Below are positions 7,363 through 13,547 of a stretch of 16,114 nt of DNA, piece after piece (the stretch's first letter is position 1; every line of letters begins with the position of its first letter). A model generated the notes under the pieces. The model made no database searches and was not told where the DNA came from. It worked only from the letters and a program-made list of their open reading frames with translations. Source of the stretch: an uncultured Eubacteriales bacterium (GTDB taxonomy: Bacteria; Bacillota; Clostridia; Oscillospirales; UMGS1783); the NCBI GenBank assembly GCA_900555065.1, contig USJY01000004.1, forward strand, positions 1-16,114, given 5' to 3'. Made by a program: the position numbers and the translations under genes.

Positions 7363-7391
7363 TTGAAGCCTTCGGGGAAAAATGGTATACT
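7363..7391 (+). promoter_or_regulatory. Vegetative-type promoter nested in the spoVA terminator
   Basis: -35 TTGAAG (7363-7368), 17-base spacer, -10 TATACT (7386-7391) with a TGG extension in front (7383-7385). The -35 and spacer are the left arm of the terminator hairpin and the -10 is in its loop. A transcript starting near 7397 would include only the right arm, then the ribosome site of the thioesterase gene. Confidence 0.65.
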
Positions 7392-7408
7392 TTTCCCGAA
7401 GGCTTTTT
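7366..7408 (+). terminator. Intrinsic terminator of the spoVA operon
   Basis: Arms AAGCCTTCGGG (7366-7376) and CCCGAAGGCTT (7395-7405) form 11 pairs, with possible further A-T pairs inside. The run TTTTT (7404-7408) follows directly. Confidence 0.85.
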
Positions 7409-7431
7409 CTATGCAGAAAGGAAGAACAGAA

Positions 7432-7827
7432 ATGCTTGAAATCGGTTTGCAACTGACGCTCACGGAAACGGTGACGGAGCAAAATACCGCGGCGGCCCTC
7501 GGCAGCGGCGGGCTCGACGTGTACGCAACGCCCGCCATGGCGCTGCTGATGGAAAAAACCTGCTACCTCTGCGCGCAGGGCGCGCTGGAGGCGGGACGCA
7601 CCACAGTCGGCACGGCGCTGGATATTCAGCATCTGAGCGCGACGCCGGTTTCCATGCAAGTCGTCTGCACCGGCACGCTGATCGGCGTTGAGGACCGGGC
7701 GCTGACGTTTGAAGTAACGTGCTCCGACGCCGCGGGCGTGATCGGCAAAGGCGTGCACCGCCGCTTTATTGTGGACGGCGCCAGGTTCGCGGCAAAGGCG
7801 CAGTCAAAGGCGCAAAAGCAGGCATAG
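7432..7827 (+). CDS. Small hotdog-fold acyl-CoA thioesterase, FlK-like
   Basis: 131-residue thioesterase family protein resembling fluoroacetyl-CoA thioesterase FlK; it should hydrolyse a small acyl-CoA in the cytoplasm, substrate unknown. Candidate catalytic residues Thr33 (YATPAM), Glu41 (MEKTC) and His67 (DIQHLSATP) have spacings of 8 and 26 residues, the same as the Thr42-Glu50-His76 triad of FlK. The C-terminal GKGVHRRFIVD is typical of the family, and the last ~12 residues are a Lys/Gln/Ala tail. ATG 7432 is chosen because AAAGGAAG lies ~8 bases upstream; an in-frame ATG at 7411 would put that ribosome site inside the gene. It stands alone between the spoVA terminator and the uppP promoter. 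Relatives are common in anaerobes that do not meet fluoroacetate, so a general CoA-recycling role is more likely. Confidence 0.85.
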   Translation: MLEIGLQLTLTETVTEQNTAAALGSGGLDVYATPAMALLMEKTCYLCAQGALEAGRTTVGTALDIQHLSATPVSMQVVCTGTLIGVEDRALTFEVTCSDAAGVIGKGVHRRFIVDGARFAAKAQSKAQKQA

Positions 7828-7871
7828 CCGCCGTTCGAAAAAATTTGTAAACGACCGCATAAAAATCTCAC

Positions 7872-7900
7872 TGGAAAATATTCTTTTTATATGATATAAT
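7872..7900 (+). promoter_or_regulatory. Vegetative-type promoter with extended -10, upstream of uppP
   Basis: -35-like TGGAAA (7872-7877), 17-base spacer, perfect -10 TATAAT (7895-7900) with TGA in front (7892-7894), an extended -10. Transcription from about 7907 gives a ~65-base leader with a small possible hairpin (GGCT 7928-7931 with AGCC 7937-7940) and the ribosome site GGAGG near 7959-7963. Confidence 0.75.
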
Positions 7901-7971
7901 TCTTTTATTATCGTAATTGCGGCCGCTGGCTGGCGGAGCCGACATCACGATTTCATACGGAGGCTGTCTCT

Positions 7972-8805
7972 ATGAATTATCTGGAAGCGATCCTTCTCGG
8001 GCTAGTGCAGGGGCTGAGCGAATTTCTGCCCATTTCCAGCTCCGGCCATCTCGTTATTTTTCAGCAGCTGTTCGGGCTTTCCGATGATATCGCGGCCAAT
8101 ATGCTGTTCGACGTGCTCGTGCACATCGGCACGCTTGTCGCAGTGTTTGTCGCGTTCCGGCATCGTATCTGGCGATTGATCAAGGCCGTCGGCGGGATCG
8201 TGGCCGACCTGTGCCGTGGCCGCTTCTCGTTCCGGAAGGCGGATGAGGACAAACGCATGGTTATCCTCGTGCTCGTCGCCACTGCGGTGCTGGTGCCCTT
8301 TATTCCGTTTCGCGGCTACCTGGAAATCCTCTTTTCGTCCATGCTGACAGTGGGCATAGCCCTGCTGTTTACGGCGCTGCTGTTGAGCTTTGCCGACCGT
8401 GTCAAAAAGGGGAATAAGACCATGAAAGACATGAAGGTGCGCGACGCGCTCATCGTCGGCGCGTTCCAGGGCGTGGCGCTCACGCCGGGCATCTCCCGTT
8501 CGGGTTCGACCATTACCTCCGGCCTGCTGTGCGGCCTGACCCGTTCCAGCGCGGTGGAGTTCTCCTTCATCCTCTCCATCCCCGCCATTCTGGGCAGCGC
8601 AGTGCTGCATTTGTCCGATGCGGCGCACATGCTCTCTGAGGTCAGCCTCGGCCCGTATATCGTGGGCATGGCGGTCGCCGCGGTCGCAGGCTTTGCCGCG
8701 ATCAAGCTGATCCAGTACCTTGTGAAAAAAGAGAAGTTCGGCATGTTCGCCTATTATTGCGCGGCGATGGGCCTGTTCGTCATCATTTATTCGCTCGTAA
8801 AATAA
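7972..8805 (+). CDS. uppP: Undecaprenyl-diphosphatase (BacA/UppP type)
   Basis: Integral membrane phosphatase that converts undecaprenyl pyrophosphate to undecaprenyl phosphate, recycling the lipid carrier for peptidoglycan and other envelope polymers; loss generally raises bacitracin sensitivity. The 277-residue product has both family signatures: QGLSEFLPISSSGHL (13-27) with the catalytic Glu and Ser/His residues, and TPGISRSGST (171-180). Seven to eight hydrophobic spans are visible, with a charged cytoplasmic loop near 85-96 (FRKADEDKR). Start ATG 7972 has CGGAGG ~8 bases upstream. Probably first gene of a cluster with ftsK (33-base gap), and functionally linked to murD elsewhere in the window. 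Confidence 0.97.
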   Translation: MNYLEAILLGLVQGLSEFLPISSSGHLVIFQQLFGLSDDIAANMLFDVLVHIGTLVAVFVAFRHRIWRLIKAVGGIVADLCRGRFSFRKADEDKRMVILVLVATAVLVPFIPFRGYLEILFSSMLTVGIALLFTALLLSFADRVKKGNKTMKDMKVRDALIVGAFQGVALTPGISRSGSTITSGLLCGLTRSSAVEFSFILSIPAILGSAVLHLSDAAHMLSEVSLGPYIVGMAVAAVAGFAAIKLIQYLVKKEKFGMFAYYCAAMGLFVIIYSLVK

Positions 8806-8838
8806 GGCGTATCAGTAAAAAAATACGGAAGTGAAACT

Positions 8839-11250
8839 ATGGCGCAAGCAAAGCGTAGCAAACAATCTGGAAAACCTGCCGCGTCGCGGCGGCCGTCGAA
8901 AAAAGCCGCGGCGCAGGAGCGGGTCCCGTCCTATGTCTGGATGCTGGGCCTGGCTTTGCTCGCCGTATTTATCACCCTGTCGCTGCTGACGGACGCGACG
9001 GGGATTGTCGGCCGGTGGCTCGGCGGGGTTTTGAAGGGGATGCTGGGGATCCCCGCTTTCCTGCTGCCCGTACTGCTGCTTGCGGCGGGAATCAGCCTGG
9101 CCTTTTCAAAGAACAAGTCCAATACCCGAATCCGGATCTGGTTCGGCGCCGTCGCGGTGCTGGCCCTGTCCGTGTTTCTGCACATCTTTTCAGAATACGC
9201 GAAGGGGTACGCTGGCGTGTCCTTTCCCGCCTTCGTCTCCACACTGTACAGGACGGGCGGGGAGCTCACCTCCGGCGGCGTGCTCGGCGGCCTGATCTGC
9301 ACGCCGCTCATCATGCTTCTGGACAAGATAGGCGCCGGGATCGTGGTCGGCTTTATCCTCGCCGTATCGCTCGTATTCTGCCTGGGCAACTTTTTCCTCC
9401 GCCTCAAGCGCGCTCTGTTCCCCTTTACAAAGGAGGAGCTGGGCGACACGATTACGGACACGCTGCCTGCACGCGAGCAGGAACGGCCGAAAAAGAAACG
9501 CCGCGAACAGGCGTCTGCGCCGGAAGCGCCGCCTGTGTTTGCGCGCGCGCCGATCCGGGACATCCCTGTTCCCGAGCCTGCGCCGGCCCCTGCGCCGGAC
9601 CCGGAACCCGCGCCCGCGCTGCATGAGGAGCCTGCGTTTTCGGATATCATTCACGCCATCGACAGCGCCGTGCCGGACGAGATACGGCCCGCCGCGCCCG
9701 CCAGCGCGCCTGCGCCTGTGCCCGTGCCCGCGCTGGACGCGGAAGAGATAGGAAAATCGCTCGCGGCCGCCGCGCCTGAGGACGAGTTCGCCAACTATAA
9801 ACTGCCCGACCTGTCCCTGCTTGACGAAGAGAAGCGTCCCGCCCGCGACGGAATCGACGGCGAGCTGCGCGCCACCGCAAAAAAACTCATAGACACACTG
9901 GCCGCCTTCGGCGTTTCAGCCAAAGTGGAACACATCAGCCGCGGCCCCTCTGTCACGCGCTATGAGCTCAAACCGGGCGCCGGTGTGAAAATCAGCCGCT
10001 TTACCACCCTTTCCGAGGACATTGCCCTCGCACTCAAAGCCGCGGCGGTGCGTATTGAAGCGCCCATCCCCGGCAAGGGCACGATCGGAATCGAGGTGGC
10101 GAACAAGGATTCCACTTCTATCGCCCTGCGCCGCATTATCGCTTCGGACGCGTTCCAGACCGGGCAGAGCAAGCTGACCGCCGCGCTCGGGCTCGACATT
10201 TCCGGCAACACCATCGTCACCGACCTTGCCAAAATGCCCCACCTGCTCATCGCGGGCGCAACCGGCTCGGGTAAGTCCGTGTTTGTCAACGCGCTGATTA
10301 TGAGCATACTCTATAAGGCGCGCCCTGACGAGGTCAAGATGGTGATGGTCGACCCAAAGCGCATAGAGCTTGACGTATACAACGGCATTCCGCACCTGAT
10401 CAGCCCCGTCGTGACCGACCCGAAAAAGGCGGCGGGCGCGCTCAAGTGGGCGGTCGGCGAGATGATGAACCGCTACAAGCTCTTTTCGGAAAGTTCTTCG
10501 CGCAACATACAGTCCTACAATGAATACGCCGCCGAAAACGGCGAAAAATACTTACCGAGCATCGTCATTATCATTGACGAGCTGGCAGACATCATGATGT
10601 GCGCGCCGCACGAGGTGGAGGACTCCATCTGCCGTCTCGCCCAGATGGCGCGCGCCGCGGGCATCTACCTTGTCATTGCGACGCAGCGTCCGTCGACGGA
10701 CGTCATCACCGGCATCATCAAGGCGAACATCCCCTCGCGCGTCGCCTTCGCCGTCGCAAGCCAGATCGACTCGCGCATTATCCTGGATATGTCGGGCGCG
10801 GAAAAACTGCTCGGCCGCGGCGATATGCTGTTTCTACCCATCGGCCGCACCAAACCGCTGCGCGTGCAGGGCTGTTTCGTCAGCGACGGCGAAATCCGCC
10901 GCGTAGTCGAGTCCATTAAGGAGATGTCGTCGAGCAACTATGACGAGAGCGTCATAGAAGAAATTGAACGCAACGCCAGCGAGACGCAGTCGCCCGGCGA
11001 GGGCGGGGACAGCGGCGACCAGGAGTACGACGCAATGTTCCCCGACGCGGTCGAAGCGGTGGTGGACGCGGGCCTCGCGTCGGTGTCTCTGCTCCAGCGC
11101 AGGCTGAAGCTCGGGTATTCGCGCGCCGCGCGGATTGTGGATGAAATGGAGAGCCGCGGCATCGTCGGCCCCTACGAGGGCAGCGAGCCGCGCAAGGTGC
11201 TCAATACGCGCCAGCAGTGGCAGGAAATGTCATTGAATATGCAGAAGTAG
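8839..11250 (+). CDS. ftsK: DNA translocase FtsK/SpoIIIE
   Basis: Membrane-anchored ATP-driven DNA pump that clears chromosomal DNA from the division septum; in spore formers the orthologue SpoIIIE moves the chromosome into the forespore. 803 residues in order: a basic N-terminus (1-28), four or five membrane spans between ~30 and ~190, a Pro/Ala/Glu-rich linker with repeated PAPAP and PEPAP tracts (~215-310), the alpha/beta motor with Walker A GATGSGKS (473-480), Walker B IIIDELAD (577-584) and ATQRPSTDVITG (~615-626), then an acidic linker and a C-terminal winged-helix gamma domain (~733-800, SVSLLQRRLKLGYSRAARIVDEM) that reads polar DNA signals. Start ATG 8839 follows GGAAGTG. Sequence alone does not separate the vegetative from the sporulation role; one protein may do both. 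Confidence 0.96.
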   Translation: MAQAKRSKQSGKPAASRRPSKKAAAQERVPSYVWMLGLALLAVFITLSLLTDATGIVGRWLGGVLKGMLGIPAFLLPVLLLAAGISLAFSKNKSNTRIRIWFGAVAVLALSVFLHIFSEYAKGYAGVSFPAFVSTLYRTGGELTSGGVLGGLICTPLIMLLDKIGAGIVVGFILAVSLVFCLGNFFLRLKRALFPFTKEELGDTITDTLPAREQERPKKKRREQASAPEAPPVFARAPIRDIPVPEPAPAPAPDPEPAPALHEEPAFSDIIHAIDSAVPDEIRPAAPASAPAPVPVPALDAEEIGKSLAAAAPEDEFANYKLPDLSLLDEEKRPARDGIDGELRATAKKLIDTLAAFGVSAKVEHISRGPSVTRYELKPGAGVKISRFTTLSEDIALALKAAAVRIEAPIPGKGTIGIEVANKDSTSIALRRIIASDAFQTGQSKLTAALGLDISGNTIVTDLAKMPHLLIAGATGSGKSVFVNALIMSILYKARPDEVKMVMVDPKRIELDVYNGIPHLISPVVTDPKKAAGALKWAVGEMMNRYKLFSESSSRNIQSYNEYAAENGEKYLPSIVIIIDELADIMMCAPHEVEDSICRLAQMARAAGIYLVIATQRPSTDVITGIIKANIPSRVAFAVASQIDSRIILDMSGAEKLLGRGDMLFLPIGRTKPLRVQGCFVSDGEIRRVVESIKEMSSSNYDESVIEEIERNASETQSPGEGGDSGDQEYDAMFPDAVEAVVDAGLASVSLLQRRLKLGYSRAARIVDEMESRGIVGPYEGSEPRKVLNTRQQWQEMSLNMQK

Positions 11251-11309
11251 ACGTTGCCGCGGCAGCCGCGGCGAAAGGAACACGCAAACACGTCGGAAGG
11301 AGGATCGAC

Positions 11310-12020
11310 ATGCGCAAACAAATCCAAATCTACGGTGACTCCGTTATGCGGGGAGTCATACTGGGCGAAGACAACCGCTATTGTTTTTCCAAAGGCGGCA
11401 AGATCGACGCTTTTATGCAGGAGTTCCCTGTGGATATTCAGAACAAATCCAGCTTTGGCTGTACCGTCGTCAAAGGTTGTCAGCTGCTGGAAAAGGGCCT
11501 GAAAAAACAGGAGGCCGCGCCCTGTGACATGATCCTTGTGGAGTACGGCGGAAACGACTGCGATTTTAATTGGGAAGCGGTCGCGGCCGAACCCGAAGCG
11601 GAACATCTTCCCAAAACACCGCTCTCAAAATTTGAGGGACTGATGCGCAGCGCAGTCAAGGCCATCAAGGACAAGGGCATTACGCCGCTTATGATGTCGC
11701 TGCCGCCGATCGATGCGGAGCGGTATATCGGCTGGATCACCAGGACGGGCCTGTCGAAGCAGAATATCGTCAAGTGGCTTGGCGATGTGCATATGATCTA
11801 CCGGTTCCAGGAACTCTATTCCAACACCATCGGCAAGATCGCGCGCGAAACCGGCAGCTTTTTTGTCGACGTACGCTCGTATTTTCTGGATAAACACAAC
11901 TACAAGCACCTGTTCTGCGCGGATGGCATCCATCCCAATGTGGACGGCCACGAACTGATCCGCGTCGCATTCGGCGAATTTCTGCGCAGAAACGAAGAAC
12001 TGCTGGCCTGCGGCGGTTGA
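11310..12020 (+). CDS. SGNH/GDSL-family hydrolase
   Basis: 236-residue predicted esterase or lipase-like hydrolase with the SGNH catalytic blocks: block I YGDSVMRG (8-15, nucleophile Ser11), block III YGGNDCDF (79-86, Asn82) and block V DGIHPN (205-210, Asp205 and His208). The block II glycine is probably Gly50 in KSSFGCTVVKG. No signal peptide or membrane span is seen, so it is likely cytoplasmic; the substrate is unknown. ATG 11310 is chosen because GAAGGAGG lies ~7 bases upstream. The frame stays open upstream to 11217 but that part overlaps the ftsK end and lacks a ribosome site. It lies 59 bases after ftsK and 27 before trpS, with no terminator or clear promoter between, so co-transcription is likely. 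Confidence 0.88.
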   Translation: MRKQIQIYGDSVMRGVILGEDNRYCFSKGGKIDAFMQEFPVDIQNKSSFGCTVVKGCQLLEKGLKKQEAAPCDMILVEYGGNDCDFNWEAVAAEPEAEHLPKTPLSKFEGLMRSAVKAIKDKGITPLMMSLPPIDAERYIGWITRTGLSKQNIVKWLGDVHMIYRFQELYSNTIGKIARETGSFFVDVRSYFLDKHNYKHLFCADGIHPNVDGHELIRVAFGEFLRRNEELLACGG

Positions 12021-12047
12021 TACAAAAACTTTTAGGGGGAGACGATT

Positions 12048-13037
12048 TTGTCTGATAAACAGATCATATTCTCGGGCATCCAGCCCAGTGGCCTGATCAC
12101 GCTCGGAAACTATTTGGGCGCGCTGAAGAACTGGAGCGAATTGCAGGATCAGTACGACTGTTTTTTTTCAGTGGTGGATATGCACGCCATCACGGTGCGG
12201 CAGACGCCGGCCGAACTGCGCCGCCGCTCGCGTGAGACCATGGCGCTGCTCATCGCCTGCGGAATTGATCCGGAGAAAAACGTCATGTTCCTGCAGAGCC
12301 AGGTTCCGGCGCATGCCGAGCTGACCTGGGTGCTTTCGTGCTACACCATGTTCGGCGAGCTGTCGCGTATGACGCAGTTTAAGGACAAGTCGGCCCGCTA
12401 TTCGGAGAATGTCAACGCCGGCCTGTTTACATACCCCGTGCTCATGGCGGCCGATATCCTGCTCTACCAGGCCGATCTGGTTCCGGTCGGGGAGGACCAG
12501 AAGCAGCATTTGGAGCTCACCAGGGATGTTGCGCAGCGTTTTAACGGCGTGTATGGGGACGTGTTCACCGTTCCCGAGCCCTATATCCCGAAAGTCGGCG
12601 CGCGGATCATGAGCCTGCAGGAGCCGGACAAGAAAATGAGCAAGAGCGACAGCAACCCCAACGGCTATATCGCCGTGCTCGACAGCCCGGACGATATCAT
12701 GCGCAAGTTCAAGCGCGCCGTAACGGACAGCGGCAGCGAAGTCCGGCGCGGCCCGGACAAGGCGGGCGTAAACAATCTCATCTCCATTTACGGCGCGGTG
12801 ACGGGCCGGACGGCGGAGCAGACGGAGTCGGAGTTCGCCGGCAGAGGCTATGGCGACTTTAAGCTGGCCGTCGCGGAAGCGGTGGTCGAGCACCTGCGGC
12901 CCATCCGTGAAAAATACGAAGCGCTTATGGCGGACAGGGCGTATCTCGACAAAGTGTTCGAAACCGGCGCAGCCCGCGCCGTACAGGCTTCGCGCAGAAC
13001 GCTTGAAAAGGTGTACCGCAAAGTCGGGTTCCGCTGA
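12048..13037 (+). CDS. trpS: Tryptophan--tRNA ligase
   Basis: Class I aminoacyl-tRNA synthetase that charges tRNA-Trp. The 329-residue length is typical of bacterial TrpRS. Seen: the HIGH-type nucleotide motif PSGLITLGNYLGA (13-25), GEDQKQHLELTRDVAQRFN (148-166), the KMSKS motif exactly as KMSKS (196-200) followed by DSNPNGYI, and a C-terminal helical anticodon-binding part. The start is a TTG at 12048, with the strong ribosome site AGGGGGA (12034-12040) 7 bases upstream and no ATG or GTG in a better place; residues SDKQIIFSG follow directly as in relatives. No T-box leader is present; the space to the preceding gene is only 27 bases. A hairpin at 13093-13118 probably ends the transcript. Confidence 0.97.
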   Translation: MSDKQIIFSGIQPSGLITLGNYLGALKNWSELQDQYDCFFSVVDMHAITVRQTPAELRRRSRETMALLIACGIDPEKNVMFLQSQVPAHAELTWVLSCYTMFGELSRMTQFKDKSARYSENVNAGLFTYPVLMAADILLYQADLVPVGEDQKQHLELTRDVAQRFNGVYGDVFTVPEPYIPKVGARIMSLQEPDKKMSKSDSNPNGYIAVLDSPDDIMRKFKRAVTDSGSEVRRGPDKAGVNNLISIYGAVTGRTAEQTESEFAGRGYGDFKLAVAEAVVEHLRPIREKYEALMADRAYLDKVFETGAARAVQASRRTLEKVYRKVGFR

Positions 13038-13092
13038 TTCTCCATTGCGGTCTCAGGCGCCCGGCGTTTAACAGATAGTGAGAAATTTTTTT

Positions 13093-13118
13093 GAGGGGAC
13101 GGCGTACGGCCGTCCCTC
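13093..13118 (+). terminator. Probable terminator hairpin after trpS
   Basis: GGGACGGC (13096-13103), loop GTACG, GCCGTCCC (13109-13116), with GA/TC pairs possible if one G is bulged. It is followed by TCTGTATTCTCT, only modestly T-rich; a run of seven T lies before, not after, the stem (13086-13092). Strong stem, imperfect tail. Confidence 0.55.
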
Positions 13119-13197
13119 TGTATTCTCTGGAAAACAAAGCGCTAACAAAAAACCTTTGTTAGAAGCGGCAAAGCCCTTCCATATGTCCGTATTTTAC

Positions 13198-13371
13198 GAA
13201 AACAGCGCCCCAAAGAGATCGCCTGGATAAGAGTGTTTTCATGAATACGGCGGCGGACGGATGTCCCGCCGTCTGTTTTGAAAACAACGTCCCGAATAAG
13301 GCGGTGGAATAGGAACCCGCTTGTGAGGCGCGGTATGCGCGTCTCCGGCTTATTTGTGAAAGCAACGCCCC
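13198..13371 (+). repeat. Three imperfect direct repeats spaced about 80 bases
   Basis: Core copies GAAAACAGCGCCCC (13198-13211), GAAAACAACGTCCC (13280-13293) and GAAAGCAACGCCCC (13358-13371) differ pairwise at two positions. Starts are 82 and 78 bases apart. Copies 1 and 2 share further loose similarity downstream (TGGATAAGAG versus TGGAATAGGA), and each is followed by a G+C-rich hairpin before the next copy. Copy 3 is cut short because its CGCCCC forms the terminator arm. Confidence 0.6.
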
Positions 13372-13386
13372 AACGGGCGTTTTTTT
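13364..13386 (+). terminator. Intrinsic terminator
   Basis: AACGCCC (13364-13370), loop CAAC, GGGCGTT (13375-13381), with a run of seven T (13380-13386). A compact textbook terminator facing ypeB but ~160 bases before it and ~245 bases after the trpS hairpin, so it may end a separate small transcript. Confidence 0.8.
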
Positions 13387-13434
13387 GCCGCGGCGGCCGC
13401 CGCAAATACAGCGCGCGGCGCCGCGGTTTTCCGC

Positions 13435-13464
13435 GTATAATTTGGAACGGAGAATGGAATACTA
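13435..13464 (+). promoter_or_regulatory. Sigma-G-type (forespore) promoter of ypeB
   Basis: -35 GTATA (13435-13439), 18-base spacer, -10 AATACTA (13458-13464), one base off the CATACTA form. The same -35 and nearly the same -10 stand before spoVAC. In Bacillus, ypeB is transcribed by sigma-G together with sleB. A vegetative reading of TATAAT at 13436-13441 is possible but has no -35 at the right distance. Transcription would begin near 13471. Confidence 0.65.
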
Positions 13465-13477
13465 AGGCAAAACGTTT

Positions 13478-13527
13478 GTCTGCGCAATATCCCTGTAGCG
13501 GAGTCGCGCAGACGGAGCGCCCGCTCC
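13478..13527 (+). promoter_or_regulatory. Two hairpins in the ypeB leader
   Basis: GTCTGCGC (13478-13485) pairs perfectly with GCGCAGAC (13506-13513) around a 20-base loop. GGAGC (13514-13518) then pairs with GCTCC (13523-13527) around four bases. The ribosome site AAAGGAGA starts at 13534. No U-tract follows, so these are not a terminator; an effect on mRNA stability or translation is possible but not shown. Confidence 0.4.
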
Positions 13528-13547
13528 AATTTGAAAGGAGATTCCAC

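Larger units (their letters stand above)
13119..13387 (+). ncRNA. Candidate structured RNA or decayed repeat region between trpS and ypeB
   Basis: No convincing gene exists between the trpS stop at 13037 and ypeB at 13548. This part holds a chain of hairpins on the plus strand: CTAACAAA/TTTGTTAG (13142-13149/13155-13162), GAAAACA/TGTTTTC (13198-13204/13234-13240), ACGGCG/CGCCGT (13247-13252/13267-13272) enclosing GGAC/GTCC, GCGG/CCGC (13301-13304/13317-13320), and GAGGCGCG/CGCGTCTC (13325-13332/13338-13345, one G-U). It ends in an intrinsic terminator at 13364-13386. A 14-base core recurs three times at ~80-base steps. I match it to no RNA family and see no clear promoter, so transcription is inferred from the terminator only. 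Confidence 0.3.

Noticed and set aside
12021..12047. T-box or tryptophan-responsive leader before trpS
   Set aside because: Only 27 bases separate trpS from the preceding gene; there is no room for the structure.
13198..13371. The three repeats as a CRISPR array
   Set aside because: Cores are only 14 bases, imperfect, separated by ~65 bases that contain hairpins rather than uniform spacers, and no cas genes are present.
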